From Fictibacillus terranigra (GTDB lineage: Bacteria; Bacillota; Bacilli; Bacillales; Fictibacillaceae), in contig NZ_JAUHLN010000001.1 in assembly GCF_030412265.1 (NCBI RefSeq), positions 124,001-188,000 of the forward strand: a DNA stretch of 64,000 bases. Reading direction: 5' to 3'. Shown here one piece after another: positions 29,986 to 38,321 of this stretch. The notes below the pieces were generated by a model, which was not told where the DNA came from, did not search any database, and worked only from the letters and a program-made list of their open reading frames with translations. Every line of letters begins with the position of its first letter. The first letter of the stretch is position 1. The position numbers were made by a program, and so were the translations under genes.

Positions 29986-31275
29986 ATGGGCTTAGTATTA
30001 TCTGAATTAGAAACGAAAAAACTAAAAGAATTATATGAACTTGCAAGACAATATAGAGTTCCGTATTACGGAAAATTGACGAAAAGAGAATTAATGTTCT
30101 CCATTCTTAAAGCGCAGGCTGAGCAGGATGGATATTCATTTATGGAAGGCATTCTCGAAGTTATTCCGAACGAAGGTTTTGGCTTTTTGCGTCCGATCAA
30201 CTACTCTCCAAGTTCTCAGGATATTTATATTTCAGCCTCGCAGATCCGCAGGTTTGATCTGAGAAATGGGGACAAGGTATCCGGTAAGGTAAGGCCGCCA
30301 AAGGAAAATGAACGGTATTACGGATTGCTTCAGGTGGAAGCAGTAAACGGCGAGGATCCGGACACAGCAAAAGAACGTGTTCACTTCCCGGCGTTAACGG
30401 CTCTTTATCCGGAAAAGAAAATGGTGCTTGAAACCGAGCGCACAAACCTTTCAACCCGTATTATGGACATGATTGCGCCGGTTGGTTTCGGCCAGCGCGG
30501 ATTGATTGTTGCGCCGCCAAAAGCCGGTAAAACCAGCCTCTTGAAAGAAGTCGCACACAGTATTTCAACGAACCACCCGGATACTGAACTGATCGTTCTG
30601 CTCATTGATGAGCGTCCGGAAGAAGTAACAGACATCGAGCGGTCTGTGAAAGGTGATGTAGTCAGTTCTACGTTTGACGAGGTGCCGGAAAACCATATTA
30701 AAGTGGCGGAGCTTGTATTAGAGCGTGCGATGCGCCTGGTGGAGCATAAAAAGGATGTAGTGATCCTGCTGGACAGCATCACACGTCTTGCACGTGCGTA
30801 TAACCTCGTAATTCCTCCGAGCGGACGTACATTGTCCGGCGGGATCGACCCGGCCGCGTTCCATCGTCCGAAGCGCTTTTTCGGGGCTGCCAGAAACATC
30901 GAAGAAGGCGGCAGCCTGACGATTTTGGCGACAGCTCTTGTGGAGACAGGCTCCCGTATGGATGACGTAATCTACGAAGAGTTCAAAGGAACAGGAAATA
31001 TGGAGCTTCATCTTGACCGTAAGCTTGCTGAACGCCGAATCTTCCCAGCGATTGATATCCGTCGTTCCGGAACGCGAAAAGAAGAGATGCTTATCCAGAA
31101 AGATCACCTTGAATCATTATGGGCGATCCGAAAAACAATGGACGATTCGTATGATTTCGTAGATACATTTATGAAGCGATTGCGAAAAACAACCAACAAC
31201 GAAGAATTTTTCGCGATGTTCGAAGCCGAGAAGTCAGGCACGAACAAGCGTGTGAAATCCCTGTCGAATTCCTGA
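29986..31275 (+). CDS. rho: Transcription termination factor Rho
   Basis: A 429-residue hexameric RNA helicase. The N-terminal helical Rho_N region (about 1-50) and the RNA-binding cold-shock domain with EGFGFLRPINYSPSSQDIYISASQIRRF are followed by the RecA-like motor: Walker A VAPPKAGKTSLLKEV (about 175-189), Walker B VVILLDSITRLARAYN, and the Q/R loop RTLSGGIDPAAFHRPKRFFGAARN. Length and motifs are normal. It is preceded by 200 bp of AT-rich leader with a small hairpin (ACCACA type at 29808-29823); Rho is autoregulated in other bacteria but no such signal can be assigned here. Confidence 0.96.
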   Translation: MGLVLSELETKKLKELYELARQYRVPYYGKLTKRELMFSILKAQAEQDGYSFMEGILEVIPNEGFGFLRPINYSPSSQDIYISASQIRRFDLRNGDKVSGKVRPPKENERYYGLLQVEAVNGEDPDTAKERVHFPALTALYPEKKMVLETERTNLSTRIMDMIAPVGFGQRGLIVAPPKAGKTSLLKEVAHSISTNHPDTELIVLLIDERPEEVTDIERSVKGDVVSSTFDEVPENHIKVAELVLERAMRLVEHKKDVVILLDSITRLARAYNLVIPPSGRTLSGGIDPAAFHRPKRFFGAARNIEEGGSLTILATALVETGSRMDDVIYEEFKGTGNMELHLDRKLAERRIFPAIDIRRSGTRKEEMLIQKDHLESLWAIRKTMDDSYDFVDTFMKRLRKTTNNEEFFAMFEAEKSGTNKRVKSLSNS

Positions 31276-31295
31276 AGAATATAAGGGAAATGCTG

Positions 31296-31324
31296 TTGCA
31301 AAATAAATAGCACCCTGTTATACT
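31296..31324 (+). promoter_or_regulatory. Sigma-A promoter of rpmE
   Basis: TTGCAA (31296-31301) and TATACT (31319-31324) are exactly 17 nt apart, directly after rho and 65 bp before the ribosomal protein gene. Confidence 0.7.
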
Positions 31325-31388
31325 ACTGCTATGTGCTTATTTTAACTCTGGGTCCTCAGGATTCAGGGCAGAAGGAGTTGAGAACGAA

Positions 31389-31634
31389 ATGAAACCAAAT
31401 TTACATCCGAATTATAATAAAGTTGTATTTATGGATGCGAGCAGCGGTTATAAGTTCTTGTCCGGCTCAACGATGTCTTCTAACGAGACCATTGAATGGG
31501 AAGATGGAAATACTTATCCAGTAATCAAAGTGGATGTTAGTTCCGATACACACCCTTTCTACACTGGCCGTCAGAAGTTTACTGATGTTGGTGGACGTGT
31601 TGACCGTTTCAAAAAGAAATACAATCTTAAGTAA
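31389..31634 (+). CDS. rpmE2: Ribosomal protein bL31, type B (zinc-free)
   Basis: An 81-residue bL31 of type [32 protein letters not shown], then [28 protein letters not shown] and [11 protein letters not shown]. It contains no cysteine at all, so it cannot bind zinc. In B. subtilis the gene at this spot (between rho and tdk) is the zinc-containing 66-residue RpmE, while the type B protein YtiA is encoded elsewhere under Zur control. Here the type B form occupies the housekeeping locus with an ordinary sigma-A promoter. Ribosome site AGAAGGAGTTG precedes the ATG. Confidence 0.92.
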   Translation: MKPNLHPNYNKVVFMDASSGYKFLSGSTMSSNETIEWEDGNTYPVIKVDVSSDTHPFYTGRQKFTDVGGRVDRFKKKYNLK

Positions 31635-31650
31635 TATGCTGCAAGTTGTA

Positions 31651-31682
31651 AGGGGCAAGAGAACTTCTTGCTCCTTTTTTTT
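31651..31682 (+). terminator. Rho-independent terminator after rpmE2
   Basis: AGGGGCAAGA pairs with TCTTGCTCCT (one G-U) around GAAC and runs into eight T. Confidence 0.9.
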
Positions 31683-31823
31683 GTAATTGAAGAGAATTTT
31701 GCCGTCTTTGTAAAAGGCGTTAGCTCAATAGATGAGTACATAATAAATGTAAATACCATGTAGGATTCTTGCTGGAAAGACTGATGACATGAAAGCCAAG
31801 GATCTAGGAAGGGGAACAGAAAC

Positions 31824-32441
31824 ATGTACGTAATGAAGCAGAATGGCTGGGTTGAGGTCATTTGCGGAAGCATGTTTTCAGGAAAATCAGAAGAATTGAT
31901 TCGCAGGGTCCGGCGTGCGAAATACGGAAAGCTTGAAGTTCAAGTCTTTAAACCGCTCATCGACGACCGCTACAGTGAAGAATCGGTGGTTTCTCATAAC
32001 GGTACGGCAGTTATTGCACAACCCGTTGGGAAATCTGTTGATATCCTGAAAAACGTCTCTCCTGACACTGAAGTGGTAGCCATTGACGAGGTTCAGTTCT
32101 TTGATGAGGACGTCATTTCGGTCGTTCAGGAATTAGCCGATCATGGGATTCGAGTGATCGTTGCTGGCCTTGACCAGGATTTCAGGGGCGAGCCTTTTGG
32201 CCCGATGCCAAAACTCATGGCGCTTGCTGAAAGTGTGACGAAGCTGCACGCGATCTGCATGGTATGCGGTTCTCCTGCCAGCCGTACACAAAGACTGATC
32301 GACGGAAAACCGGCTTCTTATGATGATCCGATTATTTTGGTTGGCGCATCCGAATCATATGAACCGCGCTGCCGCCATTGTCATGAAGTACCGGGAAAGC
32401 CGAATAATCTGCTCGCAAGCCTGGCAGATCACACTGAATAA
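31824..32441 (+). CDS. tdk: Thymidine kinase
   Basis: A 205-residue type II thymidine kinase that phosphorylates thymidine in the salvage pathway. The P-loop is [15 protein letters not shown] (about 14-28), the Walker [10 protein letters not shown] (about 88-96), the lasso region with [12 protein letters not shown], and a four-cysteine zinc site from CMVCGSPA and CRHCHE. It follows rpmE with its own ribosome site (GGAAGGGGAAC), in the same rho-rpmE-tdk order as B. subtilis. A second in-frame ATG four codons in is possible but further from the ribosome site. Confidence 0.95.
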   Translation: MYVMKQNGWVEVICGSMFSGKSEELIRRVRRAKYGKLEVQVFKPLIDDRYSEESVVSHNGTAVIAQPVGKSVDILKNVSPDTEVVAIDEVQFFDEDVISVVQELADHGIRVIVAGLDQDFRGEPFGPMPKLMALAESVTKLHAICMVCGSPASRTQRLIDGKPASYDDPIILVGASESYEPRCRHCHEVPGKPNNLLASLADHTE

Positions 32442-32446
32442 ATAAT

Positions 32447-32483
32447 GGATGATTCTTCTCATGGAGGGAATCATCCTTTTTTT
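32447..32483 (+). terminator. Rho-independent terminator after tdk
   Basis: GGATGATTC pairs perfectly with GAATCATCC around a 12-nt loop, then seven T. Confidence 0.9.
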
Positions 32484-32538
32484 GTCTGTATTTTTTATCG
32501 CAGAACACAAACCCTAATACGTACAGGAGGTGTTTTCT

Positions 32539-32991
32539 GTGAAAAAAGCAGGCGTTTTCCTTATCCTTTCTGCTTTGCTGGCAGCCTGTTCACCTACGTC
32601 AAAAGATCATTTTGAACCGACGGCGAATGAATCAGCCCAGAATAGAAAAGACAACATGTGGGGCCATGGCATCATTAATTACCATGTGACAAAAAACAAT
32701 CCGAAATTCAATTATAGCTCCGAAACCAATAAGAACCCGCATGATTATCAGAAGCTGAACACAGCTCGGTTTGACATATCTGATGATCAGGATAAGATCC
32801 GGCAGGCAGTGGTCAGTGAGACAGGCATCAACCCTCAGATGGTGACCATAAATGGAAACTACGCACATATCCATTTGAACGTCCCGCCGAACGTGTCTGA
32901 CCGCAAGAAAGCAAAGATGCGCCGGGAAATTAAAGCGGCAGCAGAGCAGGCAGTGCCACGCTATAAGTTTTCAGTTAAAGTGGACAGTTAA
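32539..32991 (+). CDS. Small lipoprotein, YhcN/YlaJ-like
   Basis: The GTG at 32539 lies 7 nt after a perfect AGGAGG, which decides the start; the product has 150 residues. The N-terminus KKAGVFLILSALLAACS is a lipoprotein signal with lipobox LAAC, so the mature protein would be anchored to the outer face of the membrane by Cys. After a polar linker, the C-terminal half (DKIRQAVVSETGINPQMVTINGNYAHIHLNV...KKAKMRREIKAAAEQAVP) resembles the fold of YhcN/YlaJ sporulation lipoproteins, in which a short domain asks whether a residue pattern of charged helices alternates with strands. Family link is tentative; no function is assigned. Confidence 0.7.
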   Translation: MKKAGVFLILSALLAACSPTSKDHFEPTANESAQNRKDNMWGHGIINYHVTKNNPKFNYSSETNKNPHDYQKLNTARFDISDDQDKIRQAVVSETGINPQMVTINGNYAHIHLNVPPNVSDRKKAKMRREIKAAAEQAVPRYKFSVKVDS

Positions 32992-33010
32992 GAAGAGTGC
33001 ATGCGCCCTT

Positions 33011-33110
33011 GCTCAGCAACACGCTTTTTGTGTTGAGGGGAAAGAGTGAAGCCATCTGGGATGAAAAGAAGATCTTACTTTTCATCCTCCGGGGACCTAT
33101 GCTGAAAACA
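33011..33110 (+). repeat. Dispersed hairpin element, copy 1
   Basis: The core at 33043-33105 (63 nt) matches the reverse complement of 50574-50636 at 52 of 63 positions without gaps. It begins AGAGTGAAGC, contains an inverted repeat GATGAAAAG/CTTTTCATC, and ends ACCTATGCTGA. A further hairpin CAACAC/GTGTTG (33017-33035) lies just upstream and recurs near 62413. No open frame is conserved, so it is a non-coding repeat. Confidence 0.7.
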
Positions 33111-33173
33111 AGAAACCCGTGTTCAGCCCGGGGCGCTGGAACAGGACAATACACCACTGACATACATCAGGTG

Positions 33174-33220
33174 AAAAAACGGCAAATGTCCGTGCTCCCG
33201 CACAGACAAATGCCGTTATT
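33174..33220 (-). terminator. Terminator of the disulfide reductase gene
   Basis: On the minus strand AACGGCA, then GTCTGTGC, pair with GCACGGAC and TGCCGTT, followed by TTTTTT. The 3' stop of the gene at 33216 lies within the element. Confidence 0.85.
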
Positions 33221-34550
33221 TTTTGGCCCTTCTTGCTGCTTGCTGGATCGGGTCCCACACCCCATTATACGGAGGGGCATAACAAAGATCCAAATCCTCC
33301 AGTTCATGCAGATCCATTCCGTGATACATCGCTGTGGCCAATACATCGACTCTTTTGTCAACTCCGTGTTTGCCGATAAACTGCCCGCCAAGAATGCGCT
33401 GGTTGTTGGCATCAAATATGATTTTCACGTGCAGCGGTTCTACCCCGGGAAAATAGCCGGCAATATCTTTTGCGCGTGTCATCACCGTTTCGACCGGAAA
33501 TTGAAGCTTCTCCGCTTCTCTTACGGAAATTCCCGTTTTTCCAAGAGAAAGATCCATGAATCTAATGATGGAGGAGCCCACGATCCCTTTGAACGTCTGC
33601 CTCTTGCCGGACATGTTCAAACCGGCAATCCGGCCTTGTTTGTTCGCGGTGGTGCCAAGAGGGATATGGTCATCCATTTCTTTGATCAGATGGTAATGGC
33701 TCGCGCAATCACCAGCAGCATAGATATCTTCTACATTGGTCTCCATGTACCGGTTAACAAGGATTGCACCGCTCTCATGCAGCCTGATGTCCGTATTTTG
33801 GATCAATGCTGTATTCGGTTTTGCACCTGCAGCGACGATTACCATGTCCGTTGGATAGTCACGTTTATCTGTCTTCACGAATTGAACCCGGTCATCCCCT
33901 TTAAAACGCTGAACTTCCTCATTTAGACAGACCTCTATGCCGTGTTTTTTGGCTTCTTCATGGATCAGCTCCGCCATATCCGAATCAAAGATTTTGCCCA
34001 GCTGGGCCCCTCTTTGGATGATTCTTACCTTTTTTCCTAGAAACTTGAGATTCTCAGCCATCTCAAGACCAATATAGCCTCCCCCGATAATCGTAACATC
34101 CTGAATGGATGAGTCTAGTTCCTTTTTGATCTTCTCCGCATCGGGAATGGTTTTCACAACATGGATACCCGGAAGGTGCCTTCCTTCCCATGCTGGTATA
34201 ATCGGGCTCACTCCTGTTGCGATCAAAAGCTTGTCATATGAAAAAATAAATTCATCCTGCGTTTTTGTATGTATGCCGTGAATGGTTTTTTCCTTGGGAT
34301 CCACCCGTGTTACTTCATGAAAGGTTCTTGCATCCATTCCATATTTGTCTCTGAAAATGCTGACGTCACGGGCGATCAGATCTTCGGAGGAAGGTATGAG
34401 CCCGCTGACTACATAGGGGAGGCCGCATTGGCCGTATGAGTAAATCCCGCCCTTTTCGAAAATGGTGACGCTCGCCTGCGGATCATTGCGGACAATTTGC
34501 ATGGCAGCACTCATTCCGGCTGCATCTCCGCCAATAATACAATAGTTCAT
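33216..34550 (-). CDS. cdr: CoA-disulfide reductase-like FAD/NAD(P) oxidoreductase
   Basis: A 444-residue two-dinucleotide-domain flavoprotein. The FAD motif is [15 protein letters not shown] (about 4-18); the single redox Cys lies in [13 protein letters not shown] (about residue 43), the pattern of CoA-disulfide reductases and NADH oxidases of the single-Cys class. The NAD(P) motif is [13 protein letters not shown] (about 153-165), then AAGDCASH, and the dimer-interface end has [15 protein letters not shown]. It would reduce CoA disulfide or a related low-molecular-weight disulfide; NADH oxidase or polysulfide reductase activity is the main alternative. No rhodanese domain is fused. Start has AAAGGGG upstream on the minus strand. 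Confidence 0.82.
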   Translation of the reverse strand: MNYCIIGGDAAGMSAAMQIVRNDPQASVTIFEKGGIYSYGQCGLPYVVSGLIPSSEDLIARDVSIFRDKYGMDARTFHEVTRVDPKEKTIHGIHTKTQDEFIFSYDKLLIATGVSPIIPAWEGRHLPGIHVVKTIPDAEKIKKELDSSIQDVTIIGGGYIGLEMAENLKFLGKKVRIIQRGAQLGKIFDSDMAELIHEEAKKHGIEVCLNEEVQRFKGDDRVQFVKTDKRDYPTDMVIVAAGAKPNTALIQNTDIRLHESGAILVNRYMETNVEDIYAAGDCASHYHLIKEMDDHIPLGTTANKQGRIAGLNMSGKRQTFKGIVGSSIIRFMDLSLGKTGISVREAEKLQFPVETVMTRAKDIAGYFPGVEPLHVKIIFDANNQRILGGQFIGKHGVDKRVDVLATAMYHGMDLHELEDLDLCYAPPYNGVWDPIQQAARRAKK

Positions 34551-34721
34551 ATTTTATCCCCTTTCTGTTCCTCTATAGTATTCCACTGTGCTAGATTTTA
34601 GTCATCGTTAACAGGGTGTTCGCTATTTCTGCGCCGTATCCTTTTTTTGCTTTAGCGCTTTCTGTACCAACAATAATTCCCGGCCCCCGTCGAACAATCA
34701 TAGTATAGAGAGGTGTAGAAA

Positions 34722-35051
34722 ATGCTGGATATCTTATCGAATGGAACGGACTGGAACGACCAGCCTGTACCACTCACCACACTTATCAAAAAGCTAAAAG
34801 AGAAGCCGCTGGATCCCATCTATGAATCCATGGGAAACTTTATCGTGAAGGTCAATCCGGTGACTGATACGCAGCACGACATTCGGCACAAAGGATGTAC
34901 ACAGTTCTTTGGCCACTTTGCTACCATTCCCTTTGTGTTCAATATCATAACCGATGAAAAAGTCGTGATCGAAGAACTGACAAAGGCTATCCGTATGAAC
35001 CAGCAGCGCCTGGATTATGAAGCGCTGAAAAACCATACATCCATGTATTAA
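34722..35051 (+). CDS. Hypothetical protein, 109 residues
   Basis: Not recognised. The ATG has a GAGAGGTG ribosome site 6 nt upstream and the frame is unbroken. The product is soluble and mixed alpha/beta: PLTTLIKKLKEKPLDPIYESMGNF, then a strand-rich FIVKVNPVTDTQ and GCTQFFGHFATIPFVFNIITDE, and a C-terminal helix EELTKAIRMNQQRLDYEALKN. It lies between the divergent disulfide reductase gene and the MOSC gene, 59 bp ahead of the latter, and might share its transcript. One Cys, no signal peptide. Confidence 0.6.
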   Translation: MLDILSNGTDWNDQPVPLTTLIKKLKEKPLDPIYESMGNFIVKVNPVTDTQHDIRHKGCTQFFGHFATIPFVFNIITDEKVVIEELTKAIRMNQQRLDYEALKNHTSMY

Positions 35052-35110
35052 AATCCTTTGCCCGGCGCATCCGTTTAGAGTACGATAAAAGAAAAAGCGG
35101 GGGTGCCATC

Positions 35111-35770
35111 GTGGAAGGATCCATAATAGCTTTAAATGTTGGACAGGCAGATTTTCTATCGTGGCAGGGAAAAGAAATAAGCTCGGCGATCAATAAGAAG
35201 CCGTCTCAGGGCCCTTTATACCTGTCTAACCTTCAATTCGAGGGTGATGTACAGGCTGACACTGTGCATCATGGCGGGCCGGATAAAGCCGTCTGTGTCT
35301 ATTCTCATGCCCATTACCCGTATTGGGAGAACGGTTTGGGAATGTCTCTGGTCGTTCCTTCTTTCGGTGAGAATCTTACCGTTGAAGGGCTTACTGAAAA
35401 AGAGGTCTGTATCGGTGACATCTACCGGCTGGGGGAGGCATTGGTGCAGGTGAGCCAGCCGCGTCAGCCTTGTTTTAAAGTCGCCGCCAAGCTTAATCAG
35501 CCGCTGATGGTTAAATATATTCAGGATACGAGTTACTCGGGCTATTACTTGAGGGTACTGAAAGAAGGCATAGTCAGACCGGAAGACAAGCTTGTTATCG
35601 AAAAAAAGCACCAGGGCGGAATCACAGTCGAATTTGTAAACCGAATCACGTACATAGATAAGGAAAACAGAGAAGGCCTTACCCTTCTTGCCAATCTCGT
35701 TGAACTGGCAGAAGGCTGGCGCTCAGCTATGAAAAAGCGGTTAGAAACTCTCCCCGGGCAGAACCTGTAG
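35111..35770 (+). CDS. MOSC-domain protein (YiiM-like)
   Basis: A 219-residue protein starting with GTG after GGGGGTG. It has the MOSC core: VHHGGPDKAVCVYSHAHYPYWE (about 55-76), GENLTVEGLTEKEVCIGDIYRLG, and the conserved cysteine region VSQPRQPCFKVAAK (about residue 122), which binds sulfur or molybdopterin-type cofactors. The C-terminal part (about 160-219) fits the YiiM three-helix extension. YiiM-type proteins reduce N-hydroxylated compounds with a molybdenum cofactor; whether this one does is inference. A GC-rich hairpin terminator follows. Confidence 0.82.
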   Translation: MEGSIIALNVGQADFLSWQGKEISSAINKKPSQGPLYLSNLQFEGDVQADTVHHGGPDKAVCVYSHAHYPYWENGLGMSLVVPSFGENLTVEGLTEKEVCIGDIYRLGEALVQVSQPRQPCFKVAAKLNQPLMVKYIQDTSYSGYYLRVLKEGIVRPEDKLVIEKKHQGGITVEFVNRITYIDKENREGLTLLANLVELAEGWRSAMKKRLETLPGQNL

Positions 35771-35786
35771 CCCCGGGGTTTCTTTT
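35745..35786 (+). terminator. Terminator after the MOSC gene
   Basis: CCCCGGG (35752-35758) pairs with CCCGGGG (35772-35778) around a 13-nt loop, with flanking AAAC/TTTC and then TTTTTG. Confidence 0.75.
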
Positions 35787-35887
35787 TGCCTTTCAATCCA
35801 TAAAAAAACATGCATGAAGCCTTTTTGACGGGTGCCTTCCCCTGTATTATAATTAGAATGTTATGCCATTAAAATGAGGTGAAAAGC

Positions 35888-36961
35888 GTGTTAGAACGTT
35901 TAGAAACGATAGAAGCCCGATACAACAAACTAAATGATCTTTTAAGTGACCCAGAAGTCATTAGCGATACGAATAAACTAAGAGAATATTCTAAAGAACA
36001 GTCTTCTCTTCAAGATACGGTAGCCGTTTACCGTGAGTATAAAGAAGCGAAAGAAGGCCTCGACGAAGCGAAATCGATGCTCGAAGAAAAGCTGGATGCT
36101 GAGATGACGGCCATGGTAAAAGAAGAAATTTCTGAGCTGGAAGACAAGATCGAAGAGTATACGCAGCAGCTGAAGATTTTGCTTCTTCCAAAAGACCCGA
36201 ACGATGATAAAAACGTTATCGTCGAGGTACGCGGGGCAGCAGGCGGTGACGAAGCCGCACTATTTGCCGGCGACCTTTACAAAATGTACAGCCGTTATGC
36301 CGAGCTGCAAGGCTGGAAAACCGAAGTCATTGAAGCAAGCTACACAGAGCTTGGCGGCTACAAAGAGATTATCTTCATGATCAACGGGAACGGGGCATAT
36401 TCCAAGCTGAAGTATGAAAACGGAGCTCACCGCGTACAGCGTGTACCTGCCACTGAATCCGGCGGCCGTATCCATACGTCCACCGCGACGGTTGCGATTC
36501 TTCCGGAAGCAGAAGAAGTCGAAGTTGAAATTCATGAGAAGGACGTTCGTGTAGATACGTTTACGTCCAGCGGACCGGGTGGACAATCCGTTAACACGAC
36601 TCAATCCGCTGTTCGTCTGACTCATATTCCAACAGGGACGGTAGTCTCCTGCCAGGATGAAAAATCACAGATCAAGAACAAAGAAAAAGCCATGAAAGTT
36701 CTTCGTGCCCGTGTCTATGATAAAATTCAGCAGGAAAAGCAGAAAGAATACGATGAGAACCGTAAATCAGCAGTCGGAACCGGAGACCGCTCAGAGCGTA
36801 TCCGTACGTATAACTTCCCGCAGAACCGTGTCACGGATCACCGGATCGGGCTGACTCTTCAAAAACTGGATCAAATTTTACTCGGCAAACTGGACGAGTT
36901 CATTGAAGCTTTGATTACAGAAGACCAAACGAGCAAAATGAAGGCCCAGACGGAAGCGTAG
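35888..36961 (+). CDS. prfA: Peptide chain release factor 1
   Basis: The GTG at 35888 lies 5 nt after GAGGTGA and gives 357 residues beginning [24 protein letters not shown], matching RF1 of Bacillus; a GTG nine bases upstream is inside the ribosome site. RF1 reads UAA and UAG stop codons. The catalytic GGQ motif is in [21 protein letters not shown] (about residue 230), and the region for codon recognition contains the usual surrounding blocks. The gene ends one base before prmC, whose product methylates the GGQ glutamine, so enzyme and substrate are co-expressed. Confidence 0.96.
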   Translation: MLERLETIEARYNKLNDLLSDPEVISDTNKLREYSKEQSSLQDTVAVYREYKEAKEGLDEAKSMLEEKLDAEMTAMVKEEISELEDKIEEYTQQLKILLLPKDPNDDKNVIVEVRGAAGGDEAALFAGDLYKMYSRYAELQGWKTEVIEASYTELGGYKEIIFMINGNGAYSKLKYENGAHRVQRVPATESGGRIHTSTATVAILPEAEEVEVEIHEKDVRVDTFTSSGPGGQSVNTTQSAVRLTHIPTGTVVSCQDEKSQIKNKEKAMKVLRARVYDKIQQEKQKEYDENRKSAVGTGDRSERIRTYNFPQNRVTDHRIGLTLQKLDQILLGKLDEFIEALITEDQTSKMKAQTEA

Positions 36962-36962
36962 G

Positions 36963-37832
36963 ATGACAAAGATGAAACGGCATGAAGCCCTGAATTGGGC
37001 TTCATCTTTTTTAACAGAAATAGGGCGTGAACCCCAGGCCGGGGAGCTTCTGCTGCGGCACGCACTTGGCGATCTGAGCCGGACGGAGATGCTTCTTGGT
37101 TTGAATGAAGAGCTTCCTCCACAGCAGCAAGAGGTCTTTATGGAAGCTGTGCAAAAGCATGGCGAAGGAGTCCCTGTCCAGTACATTACTGGTTTTGAAG
37201 AGTTTTACGGAAGACGTTTTTTTGTAAATAAAGAGGTTCTCATTCCTCGGCCGGAAACAGAAGAGCTTGTATACGAAGTACTTCAGCGTTCCAGCATGAG
37301 GTTTCAGGATGCACAAGAGATGAAGACAATCGACGTTGGGACGGGAAGCGGTGCCATTGCCGTTACGCTCGCCTTGGAAAATCCGCGTCTTACGGTCTCT
37401 GCGGTTGACATCGCCGAGGAATCACTGGAGGTTGCCAGAAAAAATGCGGCAGACCTTGGGGCACCGGTTCGTTTTATTCATGGCGACCTTCTTCAGCCTC
37501 TGATCGAGACCGGAGAAAAAGTCGATATCGTGGTGTCCAATCCTCCTTACATTCCTGACCGTGAAATCATGGAGCTTGAAACGATCGTGAAAGATCAGGA
37601 GCCTTTCCGTGCGCTGAGCGGCGGTCAGGACGGCTACGTCTTTTACAGAAGATTTATGGAGGAGCTCCCCCTCGTCTTGAACAAACGAAGCATAGCAGCC
37701 TTTGAGGTCGGGCATGACCAAGGGCAGACAGTAGCGGAAATGCTTCGGATTACCTTCCCAGGATCATTCGTATCGGTCATAATGGACATCAGTCAAAAAG
37801 AACGGATGGTTATCGCAGAGATTGGTTTTTAA
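36963..37832 (+). CDS. prmC: Release-factor glutamine N5-methyltransferase
   Basis: A 289-residue SAM-dependent methyltransferase acting on the GGQ glutamine of release factors. The N-terminal helical substrate-binding domain (about 1-85, with VPVQYITGFEEFYGRRF) leads into a Rossmann methyltransferase with motif I TIDVGTGSGAIAVTLAL (about 121-137) and the catalytic VSNPPYIPDRE (about 190-200). Length is normal. It lies one base after prfA and ahead of a terminator, so prfA-prmC is a compact operon. A second Met (fourth codon) could also be used. Confidence 0.95.
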   Translation: MTKMKRHEALNWASSFLTEIGREPQAGELLLRHALGDLSRTEMLLGLNEELPPQQQEVFMEAVQKHGEGVPVQYITGFEEFYGRRFFVNKEVLIPRPETEELVYEVLQRSSMRFQDAQEMKTIDVGTGSGAIAVTLALENPRLTVSAVDIAEESLEVARKNAADLGAPVRFIHGDLLQPLIETGEKVDIVVSNPPYIPDREIMELETIVKDQEPFRALSGGQDGYVFYRRFMEELPLVLNKRSIAAFEVGHDQGQTVAEMLRITFPGSFVSVIMDISQKERMVIAEIGF

Positions 37833-37846
37833 TAAGCAGAAAAGGT

Positions 37847-37875
37847 AGCCCTCAGCTGTGCTGGGGGCTTTTTTT
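37847..37875 (+). terminator. Rho-independent terminator after prmC
   Basis: AGCCCTCAGC pairs with GCTGGGGGCT (one G-U) around TGT and ends in seven T. Confidence 0.88.
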
Positions 37876-38009
37876 GTGGTTAGGAGTGAGAAATTGAGTG
37901 GATTGTCGCCGAATGGAGCCTAATTCAAAATAATTGAACCAAACTAAATCTTCAGACTTCTACCCTGTATTTACACCAATCATTCCCAACTATTCTCTTA
38001 TCCATAAAA

Positions 38010-38039
38010 TTGACGGAATGCCTACTTTTAGTGTAGGAT
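38010..38039 (+). promoter_or_regulatory. Promoter of the SAM-riboswitch operon
   Basis: TTGACG (38010-38015) and TAGGAT (38034-38039) are 18 nt apart, about 12 nt before the expected transcript start and 18 nt before the aptamer. Confidence 0.6.
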
Positions 38040-38056
38040 TACTTTAATTAAATAAA

Positions 38057-38196
38057 TCTTATCCAGAGTGGTGGAGGGACTGGCCCGATGAAACCCGGCA
38101 ACCTATTTATCAAGGTGCTAAATCCAGCAGGAGTTGATCCTGGAAGATAAGATGGAGCGGTCTGAAACTTCCTCTTATCCGAGAGGAGGTTTTTTT
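38057..38196 (+). promoter_or_regulatory. SAM-I (S-box) riboswitch with transcription terminator
   Basis: The aptamer 38057-38152 has the S-box core: CCAGAGTGGTGGAGGGAC, GGCCC, ATGAAACCCGGCAACC and the distal AAGGTGCTAAATCC, closed by P1 TCTTATC (38057-38063) with GATAAGA (38146-38152). The terminator pairs AACTTCCTCT (38166-38175) with AGAGGAGGTT (38182-38191) before a T run. The terminator's own TCTTATC (38173-38179) is an exact copy of the 5' P1 strand and can pair with GATAAGA, forming the antiterminator. SAM would thus switch off the monooxygenase/ATP-grasp genes. Confidence 0.95.
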
Positions 38197-38321
38197 GTGG
38201 GGTTTTTCGGGTTAGTCGGAGGGTCAGGACTTTGTCCTGACCGCTCCTCGCCTGAAGGGATAGCCTTCGAGGTTCCTTTCAGCGGCAGCAGGTGTTTAAA
38301 GCAGAGGGGAGAAGGAAGCAG

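Noticed and set aside
32997-33926. 309-codon open frame on the plus strand
   Set aside because: Most of it is the complement of the disulfide reductase gene; its first part crosses a repeat and that gene's terminator. No domain is recognisable.
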